Shown piece after piece: positions 34,012-44,162 of a DNA stretch of 64,000 bases. The first letter of the stretch is position 1, and every line of letters begins with the position of its first letter. Source of the stretch: Gemmatimonadota bacterium (GTDB lineage: Bacteria > Latescibacterota > UBA2968 > GCA-2709665); assembly GCA_028877215.1 (NCBI GenBank), contig JAPPFJ010000035.1, positions 186,001 through 250,000 of the forward strand, read 5' to 3'. The translations under genes and the position numbers were made by a program. Under the pieces are notes generated by a model, which was given only the letters and a program-made list of their open reading frames with translations, searched no databases and had not been told where the DNA came from.

Positions 34012-34914
34012 TTGGTTGTTCCGCCGTATATACAACCTGGCGACCTCATCGGAATCGTGTCGCCTTCTGGATCATTCGAACGAGAGCGATTGCGTCCGGG
34101 CCTCTCGTACCTCCGGAACAGGGGCTTCCGGGTGAGGGTCGGATCGGCGGTCTACGACCGGGACCGGTACCTCGCGGGACAGGACTTGGACCGTGCGAAC
34201 GACCTGAACGTCATGTTCGCCAACCCGGAGGTCCGGGCCGTCTTTGTGACCCGCGGAGGATTCGGGGCAGCGCGGGTACTCGGGCTTCTGGACTACGAGG
34301 CAATCCGGAAATGTCCGAAGCCCCTGGTGGGTTTCAGCGATACGACCGCGATTCAATTGGGCATTTACGGCCGCACCGGTATGGTGAGCTATACCGGCGT
34401 GACACTTTGCGGTGACGTTGCGGCATCGGGAATGCCGGAGGTAACGGAAACGTCTCTCTGGAACGCGCTCGTGTGCGGGCGGTTCGACGAGATGGCCGGT
34501 GTCGACACACTGAGGGGACGATTCGCGGAAGGGAAACTGCTGGGCGGCTGCCTGTCGGTGATCGCCTCGCTCATGGGTACCGGATATATGCCGGATACGA
34601 GTGGCGCACTTCTCTTTCTGGAAGACGTGAACGAAGCCCCCTACCGGGTGGACCGCATGCTGACGCAGCTCCGAATGGCGGGTGTGTTCGATCGCGCGGC
34701 CGGCGTGGTGTTCGGGCAATTCGAAGGCTGCGAGCCGGAGCGAGACGAGGAGGGTACCGTGGACGACGTTCTCCGTGATTTTTCAACTTCAGTCTCCGTC
34801 CCGGTCTTTTGGGGCCTGCCTTATGGGCACGGTGAGGGACGGCGGGTGCTGCCGATCGGCCTCCGGGCGACCGTGGACGGAAGCCGGGGGACGTTGACAA
34901 TCGTATCTCAATGA
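34012..34914 (+). CDS. ldcA: LD-carboxypeptidase (peptidase S66, LdcA/MccF type)
   Basis: A 300-residue serine peptidase that removes the terminal D-Ala from recycled muropeptide tetrapeptides. The N terminus PPYIQPGDLIGIVSPSG is typical; the nucleophile serine lies in GFSDTTA, the glutamate in LFLEDVNEAPYRVDRML and the histidine in GLPYGHGEGRRVLPIG, completing the Ser-Glu-His triad. I accept a TTG start at 34012 because GGGAG lies eight bases upstream and length fits. Twelve bases separate it from the M48 gene. Likely cytoplasmic; MccF-like self-immunity is an alternative role. Confidence 0.9.
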   Translation: MVVPPYIQPGDLIGIVSPSGSFERERLRPGLSYLRNRGFRVRVGSAVYDRDRYLAGQDLDRANDLNVMFANPEVRAVFVTRGGFGAARVLGLLDYEAIRKCPKPLVGFSDTTAIQLGIYGRTGMVSYTGVTLCGDVAASGMPEVTETSLWNALVCGRFDEMAGVDTLRGRFAEGKLLGGCLSVIASLMGTGYMPDTSGALLFLEDVNEAPYRVDRMLTQLRMAGVFDRAAGVVFGQFEGCEPERDEEGTVDDVLRDFSTSVSVPVFWGLPYGHGEGRRVLPIGLRATVDGSRGTLTIVSQ

Positions 34915-34926
34915 AGGTCCACTCTC

Positions 34927-35775
34927 ATGACGTCAGGGATGACTTGCTTGCGGCGGCTGACTATGGTCTGCCTGGTCGGATCGATGGCGTCGTGCGCGAC
35001 GATAGGCCGGTTCAATGTATTGAGCACGGAACAGGAAGTCGAAATCGGTCGGGAGGCGGCTCGGGAAATCGAGCGGGACCTCAGGCTCTACAACGATCCC
35101 GCGGTGACGGCGTACATTAACAGCCTCGGCCAGATGCTTGCACGGTATTCCAGTCGTTCCGGTCTGACGTACTATTTCAAAGTCGTGGATACTGACGAAG
35201 TAAACGCATTCGCGCTTCCGGGCGGCTGGCTGTACGTGAATCGTGGGCTGATTACAACCGCGGAGAACGAATCGGAACTGGCGGGGGTCATCGGCCACGA
35301 AATCGGCCACGTAGACAGGAAACACGGTGCCAGGGCCATCAGCCGCCAGTTCGGCGCCGCCGTCATTGTGGAAGCGACCCTGGGCGGAGAGAACGCGTCT
35401 GTGCGGCGGCAGGTGCTAAGGCAGGTCGTTGCCGTTTCAACCGGAATGGGACAGTTGAAATACGGGCGCGACGCCGAGCGGGAAGCGGACCAGTTCGCCG
35501 TGGAATCAACATACGCGGCCGGAATAGATCCGGAGGGTACGGCCACGTTTTTCCAGAAGCTGGTAGCGATGCAGAAGAAAGAACCGGGACAGTTGGCGAA
35601 GATGTTTTCCACCCATCCTCCAAGCCGGGAACGGGTCGAGAATGTGCGGGCACAGATCGGTGGGCTCCCTCCCAAAGCAGGCTTGACGAAGGACTCAAGA
35701 CGGTTTCAGGCAATTAAGGACAGAATCCTGAAACGCGAGCGGGTGCGACGCGGGAAGGAAAGGCGGCGGCGATAG
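34927..35775 (+). CDS. M48 family zinc metalloprotease, probable lipoprotein
   Basis: A 282-residue protease of the BepA/LoiP/Oma1 type that works in envelope quality control. The signal sequence ends LVGSMASC, a lipobox-like site with Cys23. The zinc site is HEIGH at 124-128 in ELAGVIGHEIGHVDRKHGA, and the third ligand glutamate lies in RDAEREADQFAVE. A short basic C-terminal tail replaces the TPR domain of BepA. It is co-transcribed with ldcA (12-bp gap), consistent with a cell-wall or outer-membrane maintenance operon. Convergent with aroA, with only 27 bp between them. Confidence 0.9.
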   Translation: MTSGMTCLRRLTMVCLVGSMASCATIGRFNVLSTEQEVEIGREAAREIERDLRLYNDPAVTAYINSLGQMLARYSSRSGLTYYFKVVDTDEVNAFALPGGWLYVNRGLITTAENESELAGVIGHEIGHVDRKHGARAISRQFGAAVIVEATLGGENASVRRQVLRQVVAVSTGMGQLKYGRDAEREADQFAVESTYAAGIDPEGTATFFQKLVAMQKKEPGQLAKMFSTHPPSRERVENVRAQIGGLPPKAGLTKDSRRFQAIKDRILKRERVRRGKERRRR

Positions 35776-35802
35776 CGACACGGTCCGGGCCTTGCGTCGT
35801 AT

Positions 35803-37083
35803 CTATCTCCGCAACGCGTCCAGGCATTGAAAGTACGACGGGAAGGACTTGTCGACGCAGGTCGGATTCCGTATCGCGATCCCCGGCGCTTTCAGGCCGA
35901 TCAGCGCCATGCTCATGGCCATGCGGTGATCCTCGTACGTGTCGAGTTCGGCCGGACGGATGCGCGCGGAGGGATAAACCGTCAGTTCGTCGGGACGGGC
36001 GTCCGAACGAACCCCCAGTTTGTTCAGTTCGGCCGCGACAGCAGCGATTCGGTCCGTCTCCTTGATGCGCAGGTTGGCGATGTTGCGCGCCGTTACCGGC
36101 CCGGTTGCAAATGGAGCGAGCGCGCAGAGGGTCTGAACCACGTCAGGCATCGCGTTCATGTCCACATCGACGCCGGAAAGCCGTTCCGGGCCCCGGACTT
36201 CGATGCCGTCCGGCCTGTTACTGACGGCGCAGCCCATTCTGCCCAGAACGTCCACGAATGCCACGTCGCCCTGTGCGGACGCCCGGGAGAGGTTGCGGAC
36301 CCTGATCCGACCGCCCGTAAGCGCCGCGGCGGCAAAAAAGTAGGAAGCATTGGAGGCGTCCGGCTCGATGGGATAATCGGCGGGCGCGTAGCGCTGTCCC
36401 GCCTTCACATGAAAAATGTTGGCGTCGCAGAAATCGACATTCACACCGAAGTCGCGCATTATATGTACGGTCATGTCGATGTAGGGCCTGGAGACCAGGT
36501 TGCCGGTAACGCGGATCTCGACGTCCTTTCGCGCGTACGGCGAAACCATGAGAAGGGCGGAAAGATATTGGCTGCTCCGATCTCCCCGCATCTGCGTCAG
36601 CCCTCCCTCGATACCGGCTCCATCGACAACGACCGGCGGACACCCGTTTCCCGCCAGGCTCCGCGCGCGAACCCCCAGGGGTCGGAGGCCGTCGATCAGG
36701 TCCTGGATTGGGCGCTCTCTCATGCGGGGAGCGCCGTCCAGCGTATAGGTGCCATTTCCCAGCGAGACATACCCGGTAAGAAACCGGGCGGTAGTGCCCG
36801 AATTGCCCACGTAGAGTTCGGCGCTCGGAACTTGAATGCGGCCCCCCGCGCCGTCGACAATGAAGGTATCCGCGCTTTCGATCCGGATTCGGACGCCGAG
36901 CGCAGAAAGCGCGCCCGCCATATACCGCGTGTCGTCGCTTTCAAGGGCGCCGGCAAGACGGCTCCGTCCGTCGGCAAGCGCCGCGATCAACAGCGCCCGG
37001 TTGGTGTAGGACTTGGATCCGGGTACCGACACGTCCGCGTCGACGCGCCGCTCGATTGGATGAATTTCCAGGATATCGGACAT
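35803..37083 (-). CDS. aroA: 3-phosphoshikimate 1-carboxyvinyltransferase (EPSP synthase)
   Basis: A 426-residue shikimate-pathway enzyme transferring enolpyruvyl from PEP to shikimate-3-phosphate. Motifs: VPGSKSYTNRALLIAALADG near residue 20, LYVGNSGTTARFLTG (PEP-binding NxGT loop), RGDRSSQYLSALLM and YEDHRMAMSMALIGL (catalytic D/H region). The frame is open back to 37521, but homology begins at the ATG 37083; its ribosome-binding site is poor, and a GTG 18 bp upstream is an alternative. The gene is divergent from dnaE, whose promoter lies in the 322-bp gap. It is the last chorismate-branch enzyme seen here; neighbours are not aromatic-pathway genes. Confidence 0.95.
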   Translation of the reverse strand: MSDILEIHPIERRVDADVSVPGSKSYTNRALLIAALADGRSRLAGALESDDTRYMAGALSALGVRIRIESADTFIVDGAGGRIQVPSAELYVGNSGTTARFLTGYVSLGNGTYTLDGAPRMRERPIQDLIDGLRPLGVRARSLAGNGCPPVVVDGAGIEGGLTQMRGDRSSQYLSALLMVSPYARKDVEIRVTGNLVSRPYIDMTVHIMRDFGVNVDFCDANIFHVKAGQRYAPADYPIEPDASNASYFFAAAALTGGRIRVRNLSRASAQGDVAFVDVLGRMGCAVSNRPDGIEVRGPERLSGVDVDMNAMPDVVQTLCALAPFATGPVTARNIANLRIKETDRIAAVAAELNKLGVRSDARPDELTVYPSARIRPAELDTYEDHRMAMSMALIGLKAPGIAIRNPTCVDKSFPSYFQCLDALRR

Positions 37084-37237
37084 CGTGAGGTATCCGGACA
37101 CAGGGACGGGTGTCGTTACAGCCTCGCCGTGGACCGGAATAAGGTAACGCAATGGCGCGGGAAGTCCAATTGAAAAACGCCAATTGGGCGCGGTCTCAGG
37201 TGGTTGTCTCCGTGAAGTAAACCTGTCAATCTGTCGC

Positions 37238-37266
37238 TTGACTTTTGGTTCGACCGGAAGTAAGAT
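37238..37266 (+). promoter_or_regulatory. Sigma-70-type promoter for dnaE
   Basis: TTGACT (37238-37243), 17-bp spacer, TAAGAT (37261-37266), giving a leader of about 130 nt to the ATG at 37406. Confidence 0.65.
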
Positions 37267-37405
37267 TATTCCACCGCCGGGATATCCGTGCTCGTCACGA
37301 CCGACGCAACGGCTTTCCCCCTCCCCCGGCACGGCCCCGCATTCCATACAGCCCTCTTCGCCCCGACAATACCTCTCCGATCCGGCACATCCGGAGAAAC
37401 TCACG

Positions 37406-40400
37406 ATGGCCGAATTCGTACATCTCCATAGCCACAGTATGTACAGCCTGCTGGACGGCGCCTGCAAGATTGACAGCCTTGCCGCAAGGGCCGCCGAGTG
37501 GGGAATGCCCGCTGCAGCCATTACGGACCACGGAAATCTCTTCGGCGCCGTGGATTTTTACAGGTCGATGAAAGAGGTGGGCGTTAAGCCCATAATCGGA
37601 TGCGAGGTCTATTGCGCCATCGAAAGCCGGTTCGAAAGGAAACCCTCGCGCGGCGTGCCCAGCGGATCGAACCATCTTGTGCTGCTTGCGAAAAACACCC
37701 GCGGGTATAACAACCTGGTAAAGCTCGTCTCGGCCGGCTACATGGAAGGGTTTTATTACCATCCCAGAATCGACAAGGAACTGTTGCGAAAACACTCCGA
37801 GGGGCTGGTCTGTCTATCGGGATGCCTGAGCGGCGAGGTGCCGCATCTGATCGAGCGCGAGGGCGTGAAGGTTGCGATGTCCGCCGTGGAAGAATATCTC
37901 GACATTTTCGGTAAAGACTATTACCTGGAAATCCAGCGGCACGGCATCGAAAGGGAACCCAGAATCAACGACGGACTCATAAGGATTCACGGTGAAATGG
38001 GCGTGCCGCTCGTGGCGACGAACGACTCCCATTTTCTGGGCGCCGACGATCACGAAGCCCACGCCGTTCTCGTGGCTCTACAGACCGGCAAAACCCTGAA
38101 CGATCCTGGCAGAATGTGTTATCCCGAGGACGTCTATTTCAAATCCGCGGACGAGATGCAGACGCTTTTTTCGGACATTCCCCAGGCCTTGGAGAAGACG
38201 CTGGAGATAGCGGAGAAAAGCAACTTGGAACTCGCGTTCGGAGACTACCTTGCGCCTGAGTTTCCATTGCCGGGAGGATTTGAGTCGGCCGACGAATACC
38301 TCAAACATCTCGCCCGGGAGGGGCTGGATAAACGATTCGATTCGATCTCGCAGGACTTGTACGAACGGCTGGAATTCGAACTTGACCTGATTGTAAGCAA
38401 GGGACTTGCGGGATATTTCCTCATCGTGTGGGATTACGTCAACTACGCGAAGGGGCACGGAATCTCGGTAGGTCCGGGACGTGGATCCTGCGCCGGGAGC
38501 CTGGTGGCGTATGCGCTGCGGATAACCGACCTGGACCCGATAAAGTATAATCTCCTGTTTGAAAGATTCCTTAACCCCGAACGCGTGAGCCTGCCCGACA
38601 TCGACATCGATTTTTCGGACAAGAAGCGAGATCAGGTCATCAGGTACGTATCTGAGAAGTACGGCGAGCGCAATGTGTGTCAGATCATCACGTTCGGTAC
38701 CCTGAAGGCGAAGGCGGTAATCCGGGACGTGGGCCGCGTGCACGACATGTCATTCGGCGAGGTCGACCGGATTGCGAAACTTGTGCCCAACGACTTGAAG
38801 ATGACACTCGACACGGCAATTCAACAGGTGCCGGAGTTGAAGAAAATGGCCGAGGGCGATGGCCCGGAAGCGCAGCTGATCCGACATGCGCGGGGGCTTG
38901 AGGGTTTGGCCCGCCACGCGTCCGTTCACGCCGCCGCGGTCATTATCGCACCGGATGAGTTGACGAATTTCGTACCCTTGTACAAAGCGCCGAAGGACGG
39001 CAAGTTGACAACCCAGTTCGACGGGCCGACTTGTGAGGATATCGGCCTTTTGAAGATGGACTTCCTGGGCCTCAAGGAACTTTCGCTTGCCGACGAGACT
39101 GTGGATCTGATTCGGAAAGAGGATCCGGCATTTGACCTGACCAGAATTCCTGAAGACGACAAGAAAACGCTGGAACTCTTCGGACGCGGCGAAACCGTGG
39201 GCGTATTCCAGTTCGAGAGTCCGGGAATGCGGGAGTACCTGATGCAACTGAAGCCCGACCGCATCGAGGACATCATAGCGATGAATGCCCTCTATCGACC
39301 GGGCCCGATGCAGTACATTCCGAACTTTGTCGCGCGCAAACACGGAGAAGAAGAGGTGGTCTACGACCATCCCGGGATGGAGCCCATCCTGAAGGATACA
39401 TACGGAATCATGGTGTACCAGGAGCAGGTGATGCAGATTGTTCAGGTTCTGGCGGGATTCAGCCTCGGCCAGGCCGACATCCTTCGAGACGCCATGGGCA
39501 AGAAAAAGCACGAAGAAATGGCGCGTCAGAAGGATGCGTTTATCGGTGGATGCAAGGCCCACGGCGTGGATCTGAACCTCGCACGGAAGATTTTCGCAGA
39601 TATTGAAGTATTCGCCGGCTATGCTTTCCCCAAGGCGCACGCGGCGGCGTATGCGGTTGTCGCATACCGGAACGCCTACCTCAAGGCGAATTATCCCCAG
39701 GAATATATGGCCGCCAGCCTCAACGGTGAAATCGGCAACATCGAGCGTATGGTGGTCCTGATTGAAGAGTGCCGGCGAATGAAACTGGAAGTCCTGCCCC
39801 CTGACTTGAATACCTCTTACGTGGATTTCGTGGCTTCAGAAACGGCAATTCTGATGGGTATGGCAGCCGTACGAAACGTGGGTCGCGGCGCGGTAGAGGC
39901 CATTGTCAGCGCGAGGGAGACCGACGGACCGTTCAATTCCCTGTTCGAGTTCTGCGAGCGCGTGGATTTGCGCGCGGTGAACCGCAGGGCTATCGAGAGC
40001 CTGATTCGCGCAGGAGCTATGGATCGTCTGGAGGGACATCGTGCGCAGCTTCTGCAAGGGCTCGACCGGGCACTAGACGCGGGTCAGTCCGCGCAGGCGA
40101 CCCGGCAGCGACGTCAGATTTCGCTGTTCGACATGGAAGGCCTTGCGGACCAGTCGGCGGTCATCAACAACCACGTCCTTCCCGAGGAGCCGGAGTGGAC
40201 GGAGCGTGAAAGGCTTGCGCACGAAAAGGAAATGCTCGGGTTTTATCTTTCCGGTCATCCACTGGAAAGATTCCGGGCGGATCTGGTTGCGCTGGGAATC
40301 CGCACGTCTCAGGACGTCGGCGCCCTCCCGGAGGGAGCGGAAGTGAAACTCGGCGGGCTGATTTCCGAAACCAGGTCGCATACCGACCGAAACGGGCGTC

Positions 40401-40840
40401 CGATGGCGTTCGGCACCATCGAGGATCTGGAAGGCGCCATGGACCTTGTTGTGTTTCCCGACACGTTCGAGAAGGTCAGGGCTTCGTTTGTAACAGACGC
40501 AATGGTGGTGATCCAGGGCAGGCTTTCCGGGCGCAATGGCCGACAATCGCTGCGAGTAGAGAAGATCCTGGCGATGGAACAAGCGAGGGAAACGCTTGCG
40601 GACGCGCTGAACGTCAAGCTTACGTCGGAGATGCTGGAATCGGAACCGCTTGAACATTTGAAAGCGATGCTTGAAGGTCACCGGGGCGGGTGTACGGTTT
40701 ATTTGCACCTTGAACTGGGCGAAGGGGAAACGAAGATAATTCGTTCCCGGTCGCTGAGGGTGAACCCCTCTGACGAGTTGATCTCTGAAATCGGCGCACT
40801 TCTTGGAGAACGGCGCGCCTGGGTATCCCAGAAATCCTGA
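37406..40840 (+). CDS. dnaE: DNA polymerase III alpha subunit, DnaE1 type
   Basis: The 1144-residue replicative polymerase. Domains in order: PHP (HLHSHSMYSLLDGA at the very N terminus), palm with catalytic aspartates in PDIDIDFSDKKRDQVI near residues 396-403 preceded by GPGRGSCAGSLVAYAL, fingers, tandem HhH motif, and an OB-fold (VKLGGLISETRSHTDRNG) near 975-1020. Length and order match DnaE1 rather than PolC. The start at 37406 has GGAG upstream; the frame is open to 37184. It stands alone between aroA (divergent) and rodA (convergent), flanked by its own promoter and a very strong terminator. Confidence 0.97.
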   Translation: MAEFVHLHSHSMYSLLDGACKIDSLAARAAEWGMPAAAITDHGNLFGAVDFYRSMKEVGVKPIIGCEVYCAIESRFERKPSRGVPSGSNHLVLLAKNTRGYNNLVKLVSAGYMEGFYYHPRIDKELLRKHSEGLVCLSGCLSGEVPHLIEREGVKVAMSAVEEYLDIFGKDYYLEIQRHGIEREPRINDGLIRIHGEMGVPLVATNDSHFLGADDHEAHAVLVALQTGKTLNDPGRMCYPEDVYFKSADEMQTLFSDIPQALEKTLEIAEKSNLELAFGDYLAPEFPLPGGFESADEYLKHLAREGLDKRFDSISQDLYERLEFELDLIVSKGLAGYFLIVWDYVNYAKGHGISVGPGRGSCAGSLVAYALRITDLDPIKYNLLFERFLNPERVSLPDIDIDFSDKKRDQVIRYVSEKYGERNVCQIITFGTLKAKAVIRDVGRVHDMSFGEVDRIAKLVPNDLKMTLDTAIQQVPELKKMAEGDGPEAQLIRHARGLEGLARHASVHAAAVIIAPDELTNFVPLYKAPKDGKLTTQFDGPTCEDIGLLKMDFLGLKELSLADETVDLIRKEDPAFDLTRIPEDDKKTLELFGRGETVGVFQFESPGMREYLMQLKPDRIEDIIAMNALYRPGPMQYIPNFVARKHGEEEVVYDHPGMEPILKDTYGIMVYQEQVMQIVQVLAGFSLGQADILRDAMGKKKHEEMARQKDAFIGGCKAHGVDLNLARKIFADIEVFAGYAFPKAHAAAYAVVAYRNAYLKANYPQEYMAASLNGEIGNIERMVVLIEECRRMKLEVLPPDLNTSYVDFVASETAILMGMAAVRNVGRGAVEAIVSARETDGPFNSLFEFCERVDLRAVNRRAIESLIRAGAMDRLEGHRAQLLQGLDRALDAGQSAQATRQRRQISLFDMEGLADQSAVINNHVLPEEPEWTERERLAHEKEMLGFYLSGHPLERFRADLVALGIRTSQDVGALPEGAEVKLGGLISETRSHTDRNGRPMAFGTIEDLEGAMDLVVFPDTFEKVRASFVTDAMVVIQGRLSGRNGRQSLRVEKILAMEQARETLADALNVKLTSEMLESEPLEHLKAMLEGHRGGCTVYLHLELGEGETKIIRSRSLRVNPSDELISEIGALLGERRAWVSQKS

Positions 40841-40913
40841 ATACGCTACTGAAGGCGGCCCGTTAGGCGCCCTGCATTTCGGCCCACGGGTTCATGATTT
40901 CGGGCAAGTGAGA

Positions 40914-40957
40914 ACGCAAAGAACGAGGCGACCGGACGGTCGCCTCGTTCTTTGCGT
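40914..40957. terminator. Very strong bidirectional intrinsic terminator
   Basis: A 20-bp perfect stem (arms 40914-40933 and 40938-40957) with a 4-nt loop GGAC; core AACGAGGCGACC. It separates convergent dnaE and rodA. Confidence 0.9.
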
Positions 40958-40979
40958 AAAGGAATCGGGACGGCGCGTA

Positions 40980-42200
40980 CTAATAGTATTCGTGCCTGTA
41001 GGCATAGATGTTGAGCAGCAGCCCGGCGAGTATCAGATTGACCACGAGTTGCGAACCTCCGTAGCTGAAATACGGCAGCGGAAGGCCGGTAACCGGTACC
41101 ACGCCCACGGTCATCCCTATATTGACAAAAACGTGAAAGGTCACCACGGTCGCCAGGCCAATGGCTACCAGACTCGAAAACCGGCTCTTGACAAGGCCGG
41201 CGATATGGATGGCGCGCCAGATGATCAGCAAAAACAGGGCGAGTACGAGCATTGCGCCCAGGAAACCAAACTCCTCCCCGATTACGGAGAACACGAAGTC
41301 GGTATGTTGTTCTGGAAGGAAGGAGAGTTTTGTCTGGGTACCCTGGAGGTATCCTTTACCGTTGAAACCGCCCGAGCCAATTGCCACTTTGGATTGCATG
41401 ACCTGGTAGCCCGCGCCGAGTTTGTCCATATCCGGGTTCAAAAAGGTCAGAATCCGCCTGCGCTGGTAGTCGTGCAGCTTGTTCTCCCAGAGATACGGTG
41501 CACCGACCGCGACCGCGAGATTGACCACGACAATGGCGGCAGTCATCAATCGACGCGGCCGGACCAGAAAAATGACCGCGGCAATCGCTAAAACCAGGAC
41601 AACGAGCGCCACGTAATGGAAGGCGCAGATGACGCTCAAGAAGGGTGAAATCAGGAAAAACAGCACAACAGGTCTCATCCCGGCCCAGTACAACATAGGC
41701 AGGAGTAACGAAATGAAGACCAGCGCGGTGCCCAGATCGGGCTGTCTGAACACCAGAACCGCCGGAAGCAAGACCAGAAAAAAGGACGTGACAAGTGAGC
41801 GAGGCCTGTCCAGGTCCAGATTGCGCGAGGAGAGGTATCTTGCCAGGGCAAGAATGGTTGCGATCTTGGCCAGTTCGGACGGTTGCATGTGTAAAGGCCC
41901 CAGATCGAACCAGCGACTATCTCCGAACAGCAGAACCAGCACCAGAAGACTGATTGAAACGCCGTAGAGAATATACGCAAAGGCGTAATAAAACTTGGGC
42001 GGGACGAACAGGGTGAGCAGAAACGCGACTACGGCAATCGCACTCCAGATGATCTGTCTTTCGTAGACGCTGCCGGCGGTGCCGTATTCCCAGTTGTAGG
42101 TGGCGCTGTAGATCGCACCGATTCCGAACAGCGTGGCAAGAACGACTGCAAGCAGCAGCGGAAGGTCGAAGTCCTGTTTGAATATGCGAGTAAGGACCAC
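40980..42200 (-). CDS. rodA: Rod-shape-determining SEDS protein RodA
   Basis: A 406-residue SEDS glycosyltransferase with about 10 transmembrane helices that polymerises lipid II during side-wall elongation, acting with PBP2. Motifs: QPDLGTALVF with the essential aspartate, ILTFLNPDMDKLGAGYQVMQSKVAIGSGG and LPEQHTDFVFSVIGEEFGFLG, all diagnostic for RodA/FtsW. GTG start at 42200 with AGGA about 10 bases upstream. It is the last gene of the mreD-mrdA-rodA set on the minus strand, 69 bp after PBP2. RodA is preferred over FtsW because of the adjacency to PBP2 and MreD. Confidence 0.95.
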   Translation of the reverse strand: MVLTRIFKQDFDLPLLLAVVLATLFGIGAIYSATYNWEYGTAGSVYERQIIWSAIAVVAFLLTLFVPPKFYYAFAYILYGVSISLLVLVLLFGDSRWFDLGPLHMQPSELAKIATILALARYLSSRNLDLDRPRSLVTSFFLVLLPAVLVFRQPDLGTALVFISLLLPMLYWAGMRPVVLFFLISPFLSVICAFHYVALVVLVLAIAAVIFLVRPRRLMTAAIVVVNLAVAVGAPYLWENKLHDYQRRRILTFLNPDMDKLGAGYQVMQSKVAIGSGGFNGKGYLQGTQTKLSFLPEQHTDFVFSVIGEEFGFLGAMLVLALFLLIIWRAIHIAGLVKSRFSSLVAIGLATVVTFHVFVNIGMTVGVVPVTGLPLPYFSYGGSQLVVNLILAGLLLNIYAYRHEYY

Positions 42201-42269
42201 GTGAAGAATCCTGCGAAACGTCAGTTGGGGAATGGGATTTCGGGCTTGAACTGACCCATCGGACCCGGC

Positions 42270-44162
42270 TTATCGCAAGACCACGCCTGGGGCCGTGTTG
42301 CCCGCCGGTGCGGACGCGGCGTCCTTCTCTTCCGGAGCAGTTTCGGCATCGACGCGTGCGGCCACAATGGTGTCAGCCTTCTCTTTCGGCCGTGCCAGAT
42401 CAAAATACGCATCCAGAACCTGTCCTGCGATCGGGGCGGCAACCGCGCCTCCGTGACCCGCGTTCTCGACCACAACTGCCACGACGATTTCAGGGTAGTA
42501 CGCAGGCGCAAAGGCGGTAAACCACGCGTGGTCTTCACCGTGGGGGTTCTGTGCGGTGCCCGTTTTTCCGGCCACACGCACGCCTTCCACCCTGGCGCGT
42601 TTTCCGGTACCGTACGGATCCTCGACGACGTCCAGCATGATACTTCGAATGGTCTTCAGGGTCTGCGCGGAAATCTGAACCGGCGTGGACTCGGGCGCGG
42701 TATCCTTAAGGACGTGGGGCCGGGGCAGTTTTCCGACGGCCAGCGCACTGATATAACGGGCAATCTGGACAGGGGTTACAGATGTCTCGCCCTGTCCTAT
42801 TGTAAGATTCAACATGTAGCCTTCCGCCCAGTGACCGTAACGTTCCTTATAGTACGAACGGTCGGTCACCAGGCCCGCGGCCTCGCCGTCGCCTCCGGCA
42901 GCGATGTCGATCCCCGTGGGTTGGCCGAATCCGAGCATTCTGGTGTAGCGACTCCAGTTGGCAATGCCAACCCTGCGTCCCAATTGGTAGAAATACACGT
43001 CGCAGGACCGGACGAGCGCTCCTCGCAGCGACAGCCGGCCACACCCTGAGGCGTTGTGGCAGCGGAAGTACCTGTCACCGAATCGCAATTTGCCCCTGCA
43101 CGGTCGGAAATGCGCCGTTTCCGAATCGATCAGGTCCGTTTCGAGGCCGGCAATCGCCGCAATCATCTTGAATACCGACGCGGGCGGGTATTCGCCCCGT
43201 ATGCTGCGGTTCAGAAGGGGATTTGACGTGTCGGCCTGCAGGGTCCGCCATTGGCCAGGGTTACGGATGGACCGCGGATGAAAGCCGGGTTTGCTGACCA
43301 TGGCAAGGATCTCTCCGTTGTTCGGATCCATTGCCACCAGGCTGCCTCTCAGCGAATCGGCAAACGCGAGTTCCGCCGCCTGCTGCAGCCGCCAGTCCAG
43401 GGTCAGGAGGATGTCGTTGCCACGCACGGGCCGGGTTGTCTTGTCGGGAAAGCTGCCAACTTCCCTGCCGAAGGCGTCGACCTCGATGAATCTCATGCCC
43501 TCACGGCCCCTCAGCGCCGACTCGCACATGCGTTCAACGCCCCGTTTGCCGATCTGATCGTCGAGTCGGTAACCCATCTCACGCTTGCGCTCATAGGTCT
43601 TCGCATCCATCAGGCCGACATATCCGATGATATGGGGCGCCAGGGGAAGGCCGCCATTGTAGCTCAGGTATCCTCTGCGTGATTCGAATTGTATTTCCAC
43701 GCCAGGCAGATCGTGGCGTTCTTCTTCCACGACGGACACGATATTGAATCCAACGTCCCGCAGAATTCTTACCGGCTCGTGGAATCGACGGTTTCGGTCC
43801 GTAAGTCTTCGGTTGATGTGTTGAACCGGCAGACCCGCAACCTGACTGAGCCTGTTGACCACGTGCCCGCGAACCGCCAGATCGGTGTTTCGGCGCAGTC
43901 GGTGCGGAAGCACGGAGATGGTGTACGAGGGGCGATTGTCTACGAGAACGACGCCGTTACGATCCCGTATCAGGCCGCGACCGGCATCGATGGGCACGAC
44001 CTGCATCGTATTCTTCTTGGATTGAATGCTGTAGCGTTCGCTGTCCGTGATCTGTAGCCGAAACACACCGACGAATAGAATGGCGAAAAGCCCGATCACC
44101 ACCGACATCATCCATCGCGCACGGGCTTTCCGAAAGCCGTTATCCATAAAGTCGTCGCGCAT
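42270..44162 (-). CDS. mrdA: Penicillin-binding protein 2 (class B PBP, elongation)
   Basis: A 630-residue inner-membrane transpeptidase partner of RodA. One N-terminal transmembrane helix (MMSVVIGLFAILFVGVFRL), a pedestal domain, then the transpeptidase: SxxK as ASVFK (Ser about 329), SCD as the SxN-type motif and KTG in VAGKTGTAQNPHGEDHAWF. The C terminus is a Pro/Ala-rich tail. The start at 44162 overlaps mreD by 23 bp; an ATG at 44147 is possible. It cross-links new peptidoglycan during cell elongation. Confidence 0.94.
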   Translation of the reverse strand: MRDDFMDNGFRKARARWMMSVVIGLFAILFVGVFRLQITDSERYSIQSKKNTMQVVPIDAGRGLIRDRNGVVLVDNRPSYTISVLPHRLRRNTDLAVRGHVVNRLSQVAGLPVQHINRRLTDRNRRFHEPVRILRDVGFNIVSVVEEERHDLPGVEIQFESRRGYLSYNGGLPLAPHIIGYVGLMDAKTYERKREMGYRLDDQIGKRGVERMCESALRGREGMRFIEVDAFGREVGSFPDKTTRPVRGNDILLTLDWRLQQAAELAFADSLRGSLVAMDPNNGEILAMVSKPGFHPRSIRNPGQWRTLQADTSNPLLNRSIRGEYPPASVFKMIAAIAGLETDLIDSETAHFRPCRGKLRFGDRYFRCHNASGCGRLSLRGALVRSCDVYFYQLGRRVGIANWSRYTRMLGFGQPTGIDIAAGGDGEAAGLVTDRSYYKERYGHWAEGYMLNLTIGQGETSVTPVQIARYISALAVGKLPRPHVLKDTAPESTPVQISAQTLKTIRSIMLDVVEDPYGTGKRARVEGVRVAGKTGTAQNPHGEDHAWFTAFAPAYYPEIVVAVVVENAGHGGAVAAPIAGQVLDAYFDLARPKEKADTIVAARVDAETAPEEKDAASAPAGNTAPGVVLR

